From positions 124,001-188,000 of the forward strand of contig JAUIJE010000004.1 of NCBI GenBank assembly GCA_030431455.1: DNA of 64,000 nt, in the 5' to 3' direction. Position 1 is the first letter of the stretch. Each line of letters begins with the position of its first letter. Below are positions 24,397 through 33,006 of the stretch, piece after piece. The notes under the pieces were generated by a model. The model was not told the DNA's origin. It did no database searches and saw nothing but the letters and a program-made list of their open reading frames with translations. The DNA is from a bacterium. Lineage in GTDB: Bacteria; Myxococcota; UBA727; JAUIJE01. A program made the position numbers and the translations under genes.

Positions 24397-27144
24397 TCAG
24401 GCGCCCATCTCGGCCACGATCTCTTTGTGCAGCTGGTTGGCCTCGGAGTTGTCCGGGGACAGCTGCACCGCGCGCTCGAGCAGGGAGTGCACCACCGGCA
24501 GGGTGCCTTCGCGCTCGTAGCGCGGGTTTGCGAGCAGCACCCGGGCCAGCGAGGTCAAAAAGTCCGGCCGCGAGGCGTCCATGCGGACCGCTTCGCGCAA
24601 TGTCACTTCAGCCTCGTCGAGCCGGTCCTCGGCCGCTTGCCGCACCGCCTCGTGGAACTTGCTCTCGGCCTCGTTGGCCGGGGACCCGAGCTTGGCCGGG
24701 TCGCCGAGCAACGCCCCGTTCTTGGCCGCGGGGGCCGGGGTGGGCGTCGGGGGCGGCAGGTTGTGGGCGCCGCTTTTGGACTTGAGCGACGCCGGGTCGA
24801 GCTGCTCGGTCTTGGCCGGGTCGGCGGCGTCGCTGGCCGCGGCCAGGCTGGCGCCGGGGACCGAGACTTGGGCCCCCGACCGATCGGGGCCGGCGAGGGT
24901 GGGCACGGGGGCGCCGGCTTTGGGCGCGCCGATGCTCGACGTCGATGAACTCCCCGTCGACGGGGGCGCCGAGGCCGGGGCGGTGCTGGACGGCTTTTTG
25001 GGGGCCACGCTCGACATGCTCACGTTGGCGCCCCCCCCCGCACCCAGGGCGGAGGTGATTTTGGCCAGGGCCCGCTCGAACCCCTCGAACAGCTCTTTTT
25101 CCCGCGCGCTCGCCTCTTCGCGGATGCGGGAGATTTCTTGTTGGTAGTGCTGCCGCTCGCTGGTGAGACGGGCGCGGAACTCTTTGACCCCCGGGCTCCA
25201 CTCCTCGACGAGGTCGAGGGCTTGCAGGGCCGCGATCACCCGGGCGGCCTCGTCGGGCTCGACCGCGGCGCGGTCGACCGCCTCTTCCACCGTGTAGGCC
25301 TCGCCGAGCAGCCGCAGCAGGCGCTCGTCGTCGCCGGTGAGGCCGAGCTTGGGCCGGAAGTTGGGCAGCCGGTCGTTGGCGATGAGGTACTGGGGCCGCA
25401 TCGACTCGAACAGCGAGTTCATTTCGTTCTTCGGGGCGTACTGCCGGTACCCGGCGACGTAGATTTCGCCCGGGCCGTAGTCAAAACACGCGACGTTTTC
25501 GCCTGGTTCTTCGCCCTCGTCGACGGTGAAGCGGCCCTGGAGAAGCTCGAACCCGGCGATGATCTGGTCGCGGGTCAGGTTGCGGATCTCCACCTCGAGG
25601 GTCTCGGCGTCGATGAGGCCGAGCTCGACGAGGGCTTCGTGCAGCTTGATGCCGCGCTCGACCATGCGGGTGGCGGCTTTGACGTAATCCTCGTCGGTGA
25701 GCCGGCCTTGGCGCACGAGCATTTTGCCGACCTTCTCGCCGGGCTCGGAGGTGGCGTACCCGACCGCGAGGCCGTTTTTGAGGTAGATGGTCCGGGTGGT
25801 GTCGCCGGGCAGCTGCATCTTGATCGAGCCGGTCCAGGCCAGCTTGCGGGCCCGGGCGAGCAAGATCGGATAGCGGAAGTCCTCGAACACGCCCTCTTTG
25901 GGCATTTCGTCCTCGGGGATGCCTTCGTCTTGCGCCTGCTGGGCCTTGGTGAGCTTGGTCTGCAGGTCGTCGATGGTCTTGTTCGCGGCGTCGAGCGCGC
26001 GTTTCTTTTGCAGCAGGGCTCGTTTGAGTTCTTGGATTTGAGCCATGTCTTCCTCTTCGGCCGATGCCCCCCCCGAAGGGGGCTCGTTGGGGACACTTCC
26101 GATTTGCGCGGAATCCGTGTCGAGTCGAGTGGGGTTGGGCGGGGATGCCTGCTGGTCGAGGGCGGCGACCGCGTCCTCTTCGTCAGAGTCCAGCAAATCA
26201 GCGTCCGTGAGTCCATGATCGCCGGACTCGGGGGGGGCCGCTTCGGTGCGCGGCATCGCGTGCGAGTCGGTGCCCTCGTCGAAATCGAGCACCTCCCCGC
26301 CCTCGTCGCTGAAGTCGACGGGGATCTGCAGGTCGCGGCTGGCCCCGGGCACGGGCAAGGTCAGCTCGAGCACGTCGTCGCCTTGGTTGTCTTTGACCAC
26401 CTGGCCCTCGACGGTGTGGCCCCCGAGGTCGAGCGCATCGTCGGCGTCGCCGTCGTCGTCGTCCGCGGACAGGTCCAGCGCCCCGAGCTTGGTCTGGGCC
26501 GCCTGCATGATGGGGTTGCCCACCGTGACCTCGTCGTGCACCCGACGGGGCGCCATGTTCTCGACGTCGAACTCGTCGGGGAGATCGGCCTTGAGCAAGT
26601 CCGGCCGGAGCTGGGCCATGCTCATCTCCACCGTGCGGGCGTCGCTGCCCTCGTCGAAGCCCCCCGCGTCGTCGCCGTCGACGTTCTCCGAGACCGACTC
26701 GATGTCGATGTCGAACTCGTTCTTTTCCTCGTCGGGGTGCAAGATGAGGTCGGGACCGCCGTCGGCGAGCAAGGCCAAAAGCGACGAGGCCAACTCGTAG
26801 GGGTTGTCCTGCGCGCTCAAGAACTCCCGCACCAGATACTGCTTCTGCAGGATGTGCCGATCGGGCCCGGCGAGGTCGGACGTCAACACGTAGACGCACG
26901 GCACCGCTTGTCCGCGGGCCATCTTCACCTGCCGCAACAACGACGAGCCCGCCTGGCCGCCTTTGTACCGGTCCTGGATGCACACCGCGGTCACGCTCTC
27001 GTCGACCTGCTTGGGCAGCGCGCGCGGCTCGGGCACGACCACGCCCTCCGCGCCGTCCTTCATGAGACGAGCGGCCACGACGTGCGCCAAGCCCGTATCA
27101 TCCAGACAAATCACAACCCGATTGGTCACGCGTCCTGACCCCAT
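24397..27144 (-). CDS. Receiver-like / DUF4388 (PATAN) / TPR regulatory protein
   Basis: 915 residues. Residues 1-125 look like a degenerate response-regulator receiver (NRVVICLDDTGLAHVVAARL, VPCVYVLTSD); the conserved Asp phosphoacceptor is not evident. An acidic, low-complexity linker follows (to ~370), then a coiled-coil segment (QELKRALLQKKRALDAANKT). The DUF4388/PATAN region spans about 420-570: GVFEDFRYPILLARARKLAW, GDTTRTIYLKNGLAVGYATS, LVRQGRLTDEDYVKAATR. After a second coiled coil and a Ser/Pro/Ala-rich linker the protein ends with TPR-like helices (EVTLREAVRMDASRPDFL, LSPDNSEANQLHKE). DUF4388 proteins are common in delta-proteobacteria and are regarded as signalling/motility regulators; the partner is unknown. 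A GTG at 27129 is an alternative start. Confidence 0.8.
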   Translation of the reverse strand: MGSGRVTNRVVICLDDTGLAHVVAARLMKDGAEGVVVPEPRALPKQVDESVTAVCIQDRYKGGQAGSSLLRQVKMARGQAVPCVYVLTSDLAGPDRHILQKQYLVREFLSAQDNPYELASSLLALLADGGPDLILHPDEEKNEFDIDIESVSENVDGDDAGGFDEGSDARTVEMSMAQLRPDLLKADLPDEFDVENMAPRRVHDEVTVGNPIMQAAQTKLGALDLSADDDDGDADDALDLGGHTVEGQVVKDNQGDDVLELTLPVPGASRDLQIPVDFSDEGGEVLDFDEGTDSHAMPRTEAAPPESGDHGLTDADLLDSDEEDAVAALDQQASPPNPTRLDTDSAQIGSVPNEPPSGGASAEEEDMAQIQELKRALLQKKRALDAANKTIDDLQTKLTKAQQAQDEGIPEDEMPKEGVFEDFRYPILLARARKLAWTGSIKMQLPGDTTRTIYLKNGLAVGYATSEPGEKVGKMLVRQGRLTDEDYVKAATRMVERGIKLHEALVELGLIDAETLEVEIRNLTRDQIIAGFELLQGRFTVDEGEEPGENVACFDYGPGEIYVAGYRQYAPKNEMNSLFESMRPQYLIANDRLPNFRPKLGLTGDDERLLRLLGEAYTVEEAVDRAAVEPDEAARVIAALQALDLVEEWSPGVKEFRARLTSERQHYQQEISRIREEASAREKELFEGFERALAKITSALGAGGGANVSMSSVAPKKPSSTAPASAPPSTGSSSTSSIGAPKAGAPVPTLAGPDRSGAQVSVPGASLAAASDAADPAKTEQLDPASLKSKSGAHNLPPPTPTPAPAAKNGALLGDPAKLGSPANEAESKFHEAVRQAAEDRLDEAEVTLREAVRMDASRPDFLTSLARVLLANPRYEREGTLPVVHSLLERAVQLSPDNSEANQLHKEIVAEMGA

Positions 27145-27308
27145 GGGGGTGGATCTGCCACCCCGGCGAGGGGATTATGCGGCAAGCCGGGCCCGTGGGC
27201 AAAAACCCAGTCAGGTCTTTTTCGGGGCTTTTCTTGGCTTTCTGGCACGGTTCGGGGACAATCCCCGCGTGAACAAACGGGCGGCCACCGCCGTCTGGGG
27301 TCAGGACC

Positions 27309-27911
27309 ATGACCGGGCGAATCCTCTTCTGCGCCATTCTTTGCGTGACCGTCTGCTCGGCGCTTCCGGCCGCGGCCAAGCCCAGCGTGTTCCTCAACGG
27401 GGTGAACATCGACGGCGTCACCAACCAGAAGTTCGACAACTGCACCGTGGTCCTCGATGCCGAAGGCAACATCCTCATCACCGCCAAGGGGTACGAGGTC
27501 CAGACCGTCACCCCGACGGAAAAGACCCCCCCGCCCACCACCCAAAAAGTGCCGGTGTCCCGCCGCTACTTCCTGGTCTCGGAGACCAACCTGCCGGGCA
27601 TGGCGCAGTACGACATCGACGTCTTCGTCAACAGCGTCTGGGTCAAACGCATCTCGCACAACGACCCCCAAAACGTCCTGGAGATCACAAAACACTTTCA
27701 CCAGGGCAAGAACACCGTGCACCTCACCGCGACCAAAACCATGGCCGACGGCCGGCGCAGCGCCTCGTCTCAGCACTACCTGAAGATCATCATCGGCGAG
27801 GGCAACATCGGCGGCAACAACGTGATGATCGACAACCCCCTGATCGAGTTCCGCGTCGACGCATCCCAGATGCAAAACCAGTCGAAGGAATTCCGGGTCA
27901 AGGGCCGCTGA
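27309..27911 (+). CDS. Secreted hypothetical protein
   Basis: 200 residues with a clear Sec signal (ILFCAILCVTVCSALPAAAK, cleavage after AAA). The mature part is beta-rich with repeats of polar strands (VFLNGVNIDGVTNQKFDNC, AEGNILITAKGYEVQTV, YDIDVFVNSVWVKRI, KNTVHLTATK). This resembles an Ig-like or carbohydrate-binding domain, but no family is recognised and no catalytic residue is evident. It is followed after 1 bp by the next gene, so the two probably form an operon. Upstream, a 163-bp AT-richer stretch separates it from the divergent DUF4388 gene. Confidence 0.7.
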   Translation: MTGRILFCAILCVTVCSALPAAAKPSVFLNGVNIDGVTNQKFDNCTVVLDAEGNILITAKGYEVQTVTPTEKTPPPTTQKVPVSRRYFLVSETNLPGMAQYDIDVFVNSVWVKRISHNDPQNVLEITKHFHQGKNTVHLTATKTMADGRRSASSQHYLKIIIGEGNIGGNNVMIDNPLIEFRVDASQMQNQSKEFRVKGR

Positions 27912-27912
27912 C

Positions 27913-28653
27913 ATGTTCACGCTCATGGCGGGCCGCACCAGCCTCGGCGTCCACCCCGACGCGGTGGTCGCGATCATCGAGTCGATCAACAACCCCAACG
28001 TCTCGGTGCCGGGCTACCAGACCGAGCCCACCAAGGCGTTCATCGTCGGGGCCCGCACCTCCCAGCAAGGCTTCACCGCCTACATCTACATGCACCTGCT
28101 CGACACCAATTCGGTGGCCATCTTTGCCCCCGACTCGTCGGAAGTGCCCCTCGACCAGTACCCGCACCTCGAGGCCGAAGCGATTCACTTCGTGGAGTCG
28201 ATGGGGTTCATGCTCGACAACATGAACTTCCGGGCCCGGTCCGCCGACGAGCAGGCCCGCCTGGCCGCGACCTTGCCGGTGTTCTTGGATCGACCCCGGC
28301 CCCCCGAGCGCAGCGCGTCGATGCAGATGCAGTCACATGGCTCGGGGCCGTACATGGCGGTCCCCCCCGGCACCGGTCCCAACCAGATCATCGGCCAGGT
28401 CCCCCAGACGGGGAGCGTGATGGGGCAAATGCCCGGCACCGGCGCGGGCCACCTCAACCCGCCGGTGGTTGGCCACCAGCCCACCCCCGGGCAGGGCATG
28501 CCCCTCGGGTTCGGCACCCCGGCCCAGGGGGTGCCCGCGGTCCCCGCCTACAACCAGCAGATGGCCCCGGCCCCGGTGCCGCGTCCCCCGACCGGCTCGA
28601 CGTTGACGCCGCACCAGCTGGACGCGTTGGCCCGGCTGCTCGCGTCGTTCTGA
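27913..28653 (+). CDS. Hypothetical protein with proline-rich C-terminus
   Basis: 246 residues, one base after the stop of the secreted protein gene. No signal peptide. The N-terminal ~110 residues appear folded (FTLMAGRTSLGVHPDAVVAI, KAFIVGARTSQQGFTAYIYM, LEAEAIHFVESMGFMLDNM). The rest is low complexity, rich in Pro, Gly and Met/Gln (e.g. QMPGTGAGHLNPPVVGHQP), and ends in a helix LDALARLLASF. No family recognised. The Pro-rich tail suggests a protein-binding linker. It may act with the downstream TPR lipoprotein, as spacing suggests one transcript, but that is inference. Confidence 0.7.
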   Translation: MFTLMAGRTSLGVHPDAVVAIIESINNPNVSVPGYQTEPTKAFIVGARTSQQGFTAYIYMHLLDTNSVAIFAPDSSEVPLDQYPHLEAEAIHFVESMGFMLDNMNFRARSADEQARLAATLPVFLDRPRPPERSASMQMQSHGSGPYMAVPPGTGPNQIIGQVPQTGSVMGQMPGTGAGHLNPPVVGHQPTPGQGMPLGFGTPAQGVPAVPAYNQQMAPAPVPRPPTGSTLTPHQLDALARLLASF

Positions 28654-28703
28654 CCGCGCGGCCGGGATTGCGCCGGCGGATCGAGCGGTTACAACCCATA
28701 CCC

Positions 28704-29555
28704 ATGTTGGTCCCGACGATGTTTGCTCGGTGTTGCGCCCTGATCGGCGCCGCCGTGATGTTGCTGCACGCAGGTTGTGTGCACACCCCCACTGCCGAAG
28801 ACCGGGAGAAGGCCAAGGGCCGCTACGACGTCGGGCTGAGCCTGGTGCACGAGGCGCGGCGGGCGGGCACCTCCGGCGACCGCGCGCAACAAGACCTGAA
28901 GTGGCGCCAATCGTTGGCCGAGCTCCTCGAGGCCGAGAAGCTCGACAACGAAAACCCCGACATCCAATACCTGCTGGGCATGGTGTACTTCGTCGGCTTT
29001 CACCAGATCGACCAAGCCCGGGTGCACCTCGAGCGCGCCCTGCAACTCAAGAACAACGACTACCCCGAGGCCGACCAACTGCTGGGCACCATGTTGGTCG
29101 AGGTGGGCGAGGTCGAAGCCGGCATCGTTCACCTCGAGCGCGCCCGCGGCAACCTCCTCTACCCCACCCCCTATTTCGCCGAGCAGGAGCTCGGCTGGGC
29201 GAAGTTCAAGCTGCACCGGTACGACGAAGCGGCCCAACACCTCAACGCCGCCATCGCCACCCAGCCCGATCTGTGCGGGGCCTACGTGCGCTTGGCCGAC
29301 GTCGAGGAGGCCCGCGAAGACTACGCCCGGGCCAGCGAGGTGTTGCAGGATTTCCTCGGCCGGTGCGACAGCGAGCGGTTGCGCGACGCGTGTGGCCCGA
29401 AGCTGCTCGCCTATGGCTATTACCGGTTGGCGATGAGCGACCTCAAGCGCGGCGAAAAAGACGGGGCCAAACAATCCTTGCAGGTGTGCACCGACCGATT
29501 CAAAGCCGAGCCGGTGGCCAAAGAGTGCCGCAAGAGCCTCGAGCTTTTGCAGTAG
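28704..29555 (+). CDS. TPR lipoprotein (PilF/Tgl-like pilotin candidate)
   Basis: 283 residues from ATG 28704 (ATG 28719 is an alternative start). Signal peptide and lipobox: CCALIGAAVMLLHAGC. The mature protein is a chain of TPR-like helix pairs: RYDVGLSLVHEARRAG, ELLEAEKLDNENPDIQYLLG, QARVHLERALQLKNNDYPEA, DEAAQHLNAAIATQPDLCGA, EDYARASEVLQDFLG. The combination of outer-membrane lipoprotein and TPRs resembles Tgl/PilF (PilW) proteins that assemble the PilQ secretin for type IV pili, but no pil genes are near, so this is a hint only. It could equally be a generic scaffold. Confidence 0.75.
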   Translation: MLVPTMFARCCALIGAAVMLLHAGCVHTPTAEDREKAKGRYDVGLSLVHEARRAGTSGDRAQQDLKWRQSLAELLEAEKLDNENPDIQYLLGMVYFVGFHQIDQARVHLERALQLKNNDYPEADQLLGTMLVEVGEVEAGIVHLERARGNLLYPTPYFAEQELGWAKFKLHRYDEAAQHLNAAIATQPDLCGAYVRLADVEEAREDYARASEVLQDFLGRCDSERLRDACGPKLLAYGYYRLAMSDLKRGEKDGAKQSLQVCTDRFKAEPVAKECRKSLELLQ

Positions 29556-29615
29556 CATTGTGACGGTGCCGCCGGGCGGCCGCGGCGCCGCCCGCGCACC
29601 GAGCGGGGCCCCGGG

Positions 29616-30332
29616 ATGCGCCGAGACGCGTTCGAAGAATACGCCCTGGTCACGTCGCTGCTCGACTACGGGGACAGCGACCGGGTGGTGCGCTTGTTCC
29701 TGCGGGAGCGGGGCCGGGCGGGGGCGTTCGCCCGGGCGGCCAAGCGCTCGAAAAAACGTTTCGCGGGGTTGGCCGCGCTGGCCCACGGGCCGGTGTGGCT
29801 CAGCCCCCGCGCGGGCAGCGACCTGCTCTCGCTCGAACAGGCCGAGCTCACCCTCGACGTGGATGGCTTTTCCGACCCGGTGGCGATGGGGCGGGGGGCC
29901 TACGTCGTCGAGCTGTGCGAGAAGTTATTGCCCGAGATGTTGCCCGCCCCCGACGTGTTCGACGATGCCCTGGCCACGCTGTCCCGGGTGGCCGCGGGCG
30001 AGGGGTTCGAGGCGCTCCGGGCGTTCGAGGTGCGGCTGCTGTCGAGCACGGGGTACTTGTTCGACCTGTTCCCCGACGGGGCGGCGCCGTTTTTTGACCC
30101 GGTGACGTTCTCGCTGGTCGACGGCCACGACGAGCGTTTGGTGCCGTTCGGGCCTTTGCTGCAGGAGAAGATGGGCACCCTGGCGGCGTCGCCGGTCTCG
30201 GCCCCGGTCGAGCTCCGGCTCGAGGAGGGCCGGGTGTTGGCCACCGTGTTCGCCACCCACCTGCGGCGGATGGGGGTGGGGCCGCTCAAGTCGGTGGCGT
30301 TTTTGAAGTCGCTGGCCCGCGGGGTCGGGTAG
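29616..30332 (+). CDS. recO: DNA repair protein RecO
   Basis: 238 residues, the normal size. The N-terminal OB-fold begins ALVTSLLDYGDSDRVVRLFL and continues RGRAGAFARAAKRSKKRFAG, typical of RecO. The C-terminal helical part (YVVELCEKLLPEMLPAPDVF, FEVRLLSSTGYLFDLFPDG, RMGVGPLKSVAFLKSLAR) matches the family. The four-Cys zinc site found in many RecO proteins is missing; only one Cys is present. RecO loads RecA onto SSB-coated gaps together with RecR/RecF. Confidence 0.85.
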   Translation: MRRDAFEEYALVTSLLDYGDSDRVVRLFLRERGRAGAFARAAKRSKKRFAGLAALAHGPVWLSPRAGSDLLSLEQAELTLDVDGFSDPVAMGRGAYVVELCEKLLPEMLPAPDVFDDALATLSRVAAGEGFEALRAFEVRLLSSTGYLFDLFPDGAAPFFDPVTFSLVDGHDERLVPFGPLLQEKMGTLAASPVSAPVELRLEEGRVLATVFATHLRRMGVGPLKSVAFLKSLARGVG

Positions 30333-30391
30333 GCCCCCGGCGGGGGCGCGACCCGATTGCTGCCCGCGCAGCGAGGTGCCATGCGGCGGCC

Positions 30392-31111
30392 ATGATCGTG
30401 CTGATGATTTCCCTCGCGGTGGCCGTGGTGATCGGTCTGGCCGCGGGCTTTTGGGTGGGCCCCCTCGGGGGCGTGATTCCGGCCATGGTGGTGTTCGCCG
30501 CGGTGTACTTGCTGCTGTCCCGTCGGGTGGCGGCCCAGCTCGAGGCCTCGATGGGCCAGGTGCAGGCCGCGATGCAACGGGGACCCAGTTACATTCCGCA
30601 AGTGGTCACCATGCTCGAGCAGCTCAAGAAGAAGTATGGGCGGTTGCAGTTCTTCGCCGGGGCCAGCCTCGACGGCCAGATCGGCAGCATCCTGTTCATG
30701 CAAGAGAAGTTCGATCAGGCCCGGCCATACCTCGAGCGGAGCTTCGTGCGCCTGTGGAACACCAAGGTCATGCTCGCGGTGCTCAAGTTCAAAAAGAAGG
30801 ACTACGAGGCCATGGACGCGGTGATGGAGCGGGCGGCCAAGTATTCCCCCAAGCAAGGCCTGTTGTGGAGCACGTGGGCGTTCATGCACCAAAAGGCGGG
30901 CAACCGGGACAAGGCGATCGACGTGCTCAACCGGGGCAAGGCCCAGCTCCAGGACAAAGATCCGCTCCTGAGCGAGAACCTCCTCGCCCTGCAGAACGGC
31001 AAGAAGATGAAGATGAAAGCCTACGGCGATGCCTGGTACCAGTTTCATCTCGAAAAGCACCCGATGTTGAAGAAGGCCCAACGCGGTAACGTGCGCTTCC
31101 AGCGCCGCTGA
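30392..31111 (+). CDS. Membrane-anchored TPR-like protein
   Basis: 239 residues. Two N-terminal hydrophobic stretches (IVLMISLAVAVVIGLAAGFW and GGVIPAMVVFAAVYLLL) form a membrane hairpin. A coiled segment and TPR-like helices follow (IGSILFMQEKFDQARPYLER, LKFKKKDYEAMDAVMERAAK, WAFMHQKAGNRDKAIDVLNR). The C-terminus is strongly basic (KKAQRGNVRFQRR). No family is recognised; probably a cytoplasmic-facing scaffold at the inner membrane. Confidence 0.75.
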   Translation: MIVLMISLAVAVVIGLAAGFWVGPLGGVIPAMVVFAAVYLLLSRRVAAQLEASMGQVQAAMQRGPSYIPQVVTMLEQLKKKYGRLQFFAGASLDGQIGSILFMQEKFDQARPYLERSFVRLWNTKVMLAVLKFKKKDYEAMDAVMERAAKYSPKQGLLWSTWAFMHQKAGNRDKAIDVLNRGKAQLQDKDPLLSENLLALQNGKKMKMKAYGDAWYQFHLEKHPMLKKAQRGNVRFQRR

Positions 31112-31188
31112 GGGCCCCGTCCCCGGGCCTTTGATCACGCGCCCCGGGCCGGTGGTTCGGCTATGCTCAACCCTCGCAGGGGGAGCCG

Positions 31189-32943
31189 GTGGCGACCAAG
31201 AAGGCCAGCAGCGCGGTGGTGCACGGGGAGCAGACCACGGTCGACATGGGCATCGACGTGGACATGCGCGACCTGTCCGAGCAGACCACGCCGGTGCCCG
31301 CGCGCCAGGATGAGCCGCTCCCCGACCTGCCCGCGGCCCGGCTCGAATACACCTCCATGGACGGCCGCGAAGGGTTCCGCGACCTGTTCGGCAAGGTCAC
31401 CATCGGGCGCCACACCGAAAACGACATCCAACTGCTCGACCCCGAGGTCAGTAAGTACCATTTGGTGCTCGAGCCCACCCCCGAGGGGTATCAGCTCACC
31501 GACCTCGGCTCGGCCAACGGCACCATCCTCAACGGTCGCCAGATCATGAGCGCGTCCTTGTCCGACGGGGACGTGATCATCGTCGGCCACACCCGGTTGC
31601 GGTTCCAGGCGATGTTCCCCCCCGCGTTGATGGGCGGGACCCGCACCAGCCCCTTCGACGCCATGCTCCAGGGGGGCGCGCCCGAGCGCACCATGGTCAC
31701 GTTGGTGCCCAGCGAGGACGACAGCCTCGAGAAGAGCCACACCAACGTGTTCTCGATCCCCATGACCGACGGGCTCGGCATCGCCCGCAGCAAAGAGGGC
31801 ATCGAGCGCGACTATGAGCGTTTGCGGGTGGCGTTCGACCTCGCGCTGCTCGTCGGGACCGAACACGATTTGGCGCGGCTGTCCGAGACCATCCTCGGCC
31901 GCATCCTCGAGGTGTGCGGGGCCGACACCGCGGTGATCATGCTGCGGGCGGAAAGCGGCGAGCTCGTGCCCTTGGCCTCGCGGGTGGGGGGGCGCGACGA
32001 GGTGCGCATCCCCCGCGCCATCGTCGAGAAAGTCATCCGCACCCGCCAAGGTCTGTTGACCTCGGACGCCCAACTCGACCACGCGCTGCGCTCGAGCCAC
32101 ACCATCGTGGGCCAGCGCATCCGCTCGGCGATGTGCGTGCCGCTGGTGGTGGCCGACGACGTGGTGGGCATCATTCACCTGTCGAGCAGCTCGGCCGCGG
32201 GGGCGTACGAGGAGCGCGACCTCGAGCTGCTTCGCGCCATCGCCCAGCCCGCGGGCCTGGCGGTGAAGAACGCGCGGCTCATGCAAAAGGTCGAGGAGGA
32301 CGCGCGGATGCGCGCCGACTTGTCACGGTTTTTGTCCCCCGCGCTCGTCGAGCGGGTGGTGAAAAACGACATCTCGGTCGAGCGCACCGGGGACACGGTC
32401 GAGGCCACGGTGCTGTTCACCGACATTCGCGGCTTCACCTCGATGAGCGCGGGGGCGCGGCCGGACACGGTGGTGTCGATGCTCAACGAATACTTCGAGG
32501 CCATGGTCGAGGTCGTGTTCGCCTACGGCGGGACCCTCGACAAGTTCATCGGGGACGGGATGATGGCGGTGTGGGGCACGCCGGAGAAAAAGCCCGACGA
32601 CCCCTTGGCCGCGGTCCGGGCCGCCGACCAGATGCGCCACGTGCTCGAGCGCGAGGTCAACCGCGCCCGCGTCGCGCGCGGCGACCCCCCGCTCACCGTC
32701 GGCTACGGGGTGGCCACCGGCCCGGTCATCGCCGGCGCCATGGGGGCCCGGCGGCGCCAAGATTTCACCGTCATCGGCGACACCGTGAACCTCTCCAGCC
32801 GCCTGTGCGGCCGGGCCACCCCCGGCCAGATCCTGGTGTGCGAGCGCACCCAAGCGCTTTGTGGCGCGGCCATCGACTTCGACGCGCTGCCCCCCCAGAA
32901 GGTCAAGGGCATCCGCGCGCCCGTCCCGGTGTTCGCGCTCTGA
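31189..32943 (+). CDS. FHA-GAF-adenylate cyclase (class III)
   Basis: 584 residues from GTG 31189. An FHA domain at about 60-135 has the phosphothreonine-binding residues (VTIGRHTENDIQLLDPEVSK, YHLVLEP, DLGSANGTILNGRQI). A GAF domain at about 210-365 (LARLSETILGRILEVCGADT, IRTRQGLLTSD, AMCVPLVVADDVVGIIHLSS) may bind a small ligand. The class III cyclase domain runs from about 403 to the end: ATVLFTDIRGFTSMS and FIGDGMMAVWGTPE supply the metal-binding Asp residues, and FTVIGDTVNLSSRLCG supplies the base-specificity and transition-state Asn/Arg. The Lys in LDKFIGD and the Asp in QDFTVIG favour ATP, i.e. cAMP production. It probably links Ser/Thr phosphorylation (kinase gene just downstream at 33007) to cAMP, which is inference. 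Confidence 0.93.
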   Translation: MATKKASSAVVHGEQTTVDMGIDVDMRDLSEQTTPVPARQDEPLPDLPAARLEYTSMDGREGFRDLFGKVTIGRHTENDIQLLDPEVSKYHLVLEPTPEGYQLTDLGSANGTILNGRQIMSASLSDGDVIIVGHTRLRFQAMFPPALMGGTRTSPFDAMLQGGAPERTMVTLVPSEDDSLEKSHTNVFSIPMTDGLGIARSKEGIERDYERLRVAFDLALLVGTEHDLARLSETILGRILEVCGADTAVIMLRAESGELVPLASRVGGRDEVRIPRAIVEKVIRTRQGLLTSDAQLDHALRSSHTIVGQRIRSAMCVPLVVADDVVGIIHLSSSSAAGAYEERDLELLRAIAQPAGLAVKNARLMQKVEEDARMRADLSRFLSPALVERVVKNDISVERTGDTVEATVLFTDIRGFTSMSAGARPDTVVSMLNEYFEAMVEVVFAYGGTLDKFIGDGMMAVWGTPEKKPDDPLAAVRAADQMRHVLEREVNRARVARGDPPLTVGYGVATGPVIAGAMGARRRQDFTVIGDTVNLSSRLCGRATPGQILVCERTQALCGAAIDFDALPPQKVKGIRAPVPVFAL

Positions 32944-33006
32944 CGTCGGGCGGGCCCGGCTCTCGCCACCTTTGGCAAGATGGATCGACCTTGGTAGACC
33001 GGGCCG

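Noticed and set aside
27236-27262. Sigma-54-type promoter (TGGCAC) before the secreted protein gene
   Set aside because: TGGCAC is present, but the expected TTGC -12 element is missing at the proper distance.
28704-29555. Type IV pilus locus
   Set aside because: The TPR lipoprotein resembles Tgl/PilF, but no pilin, pilQ or pil ATPase gene lies in the window, so a pilus locus cannot be claimed.
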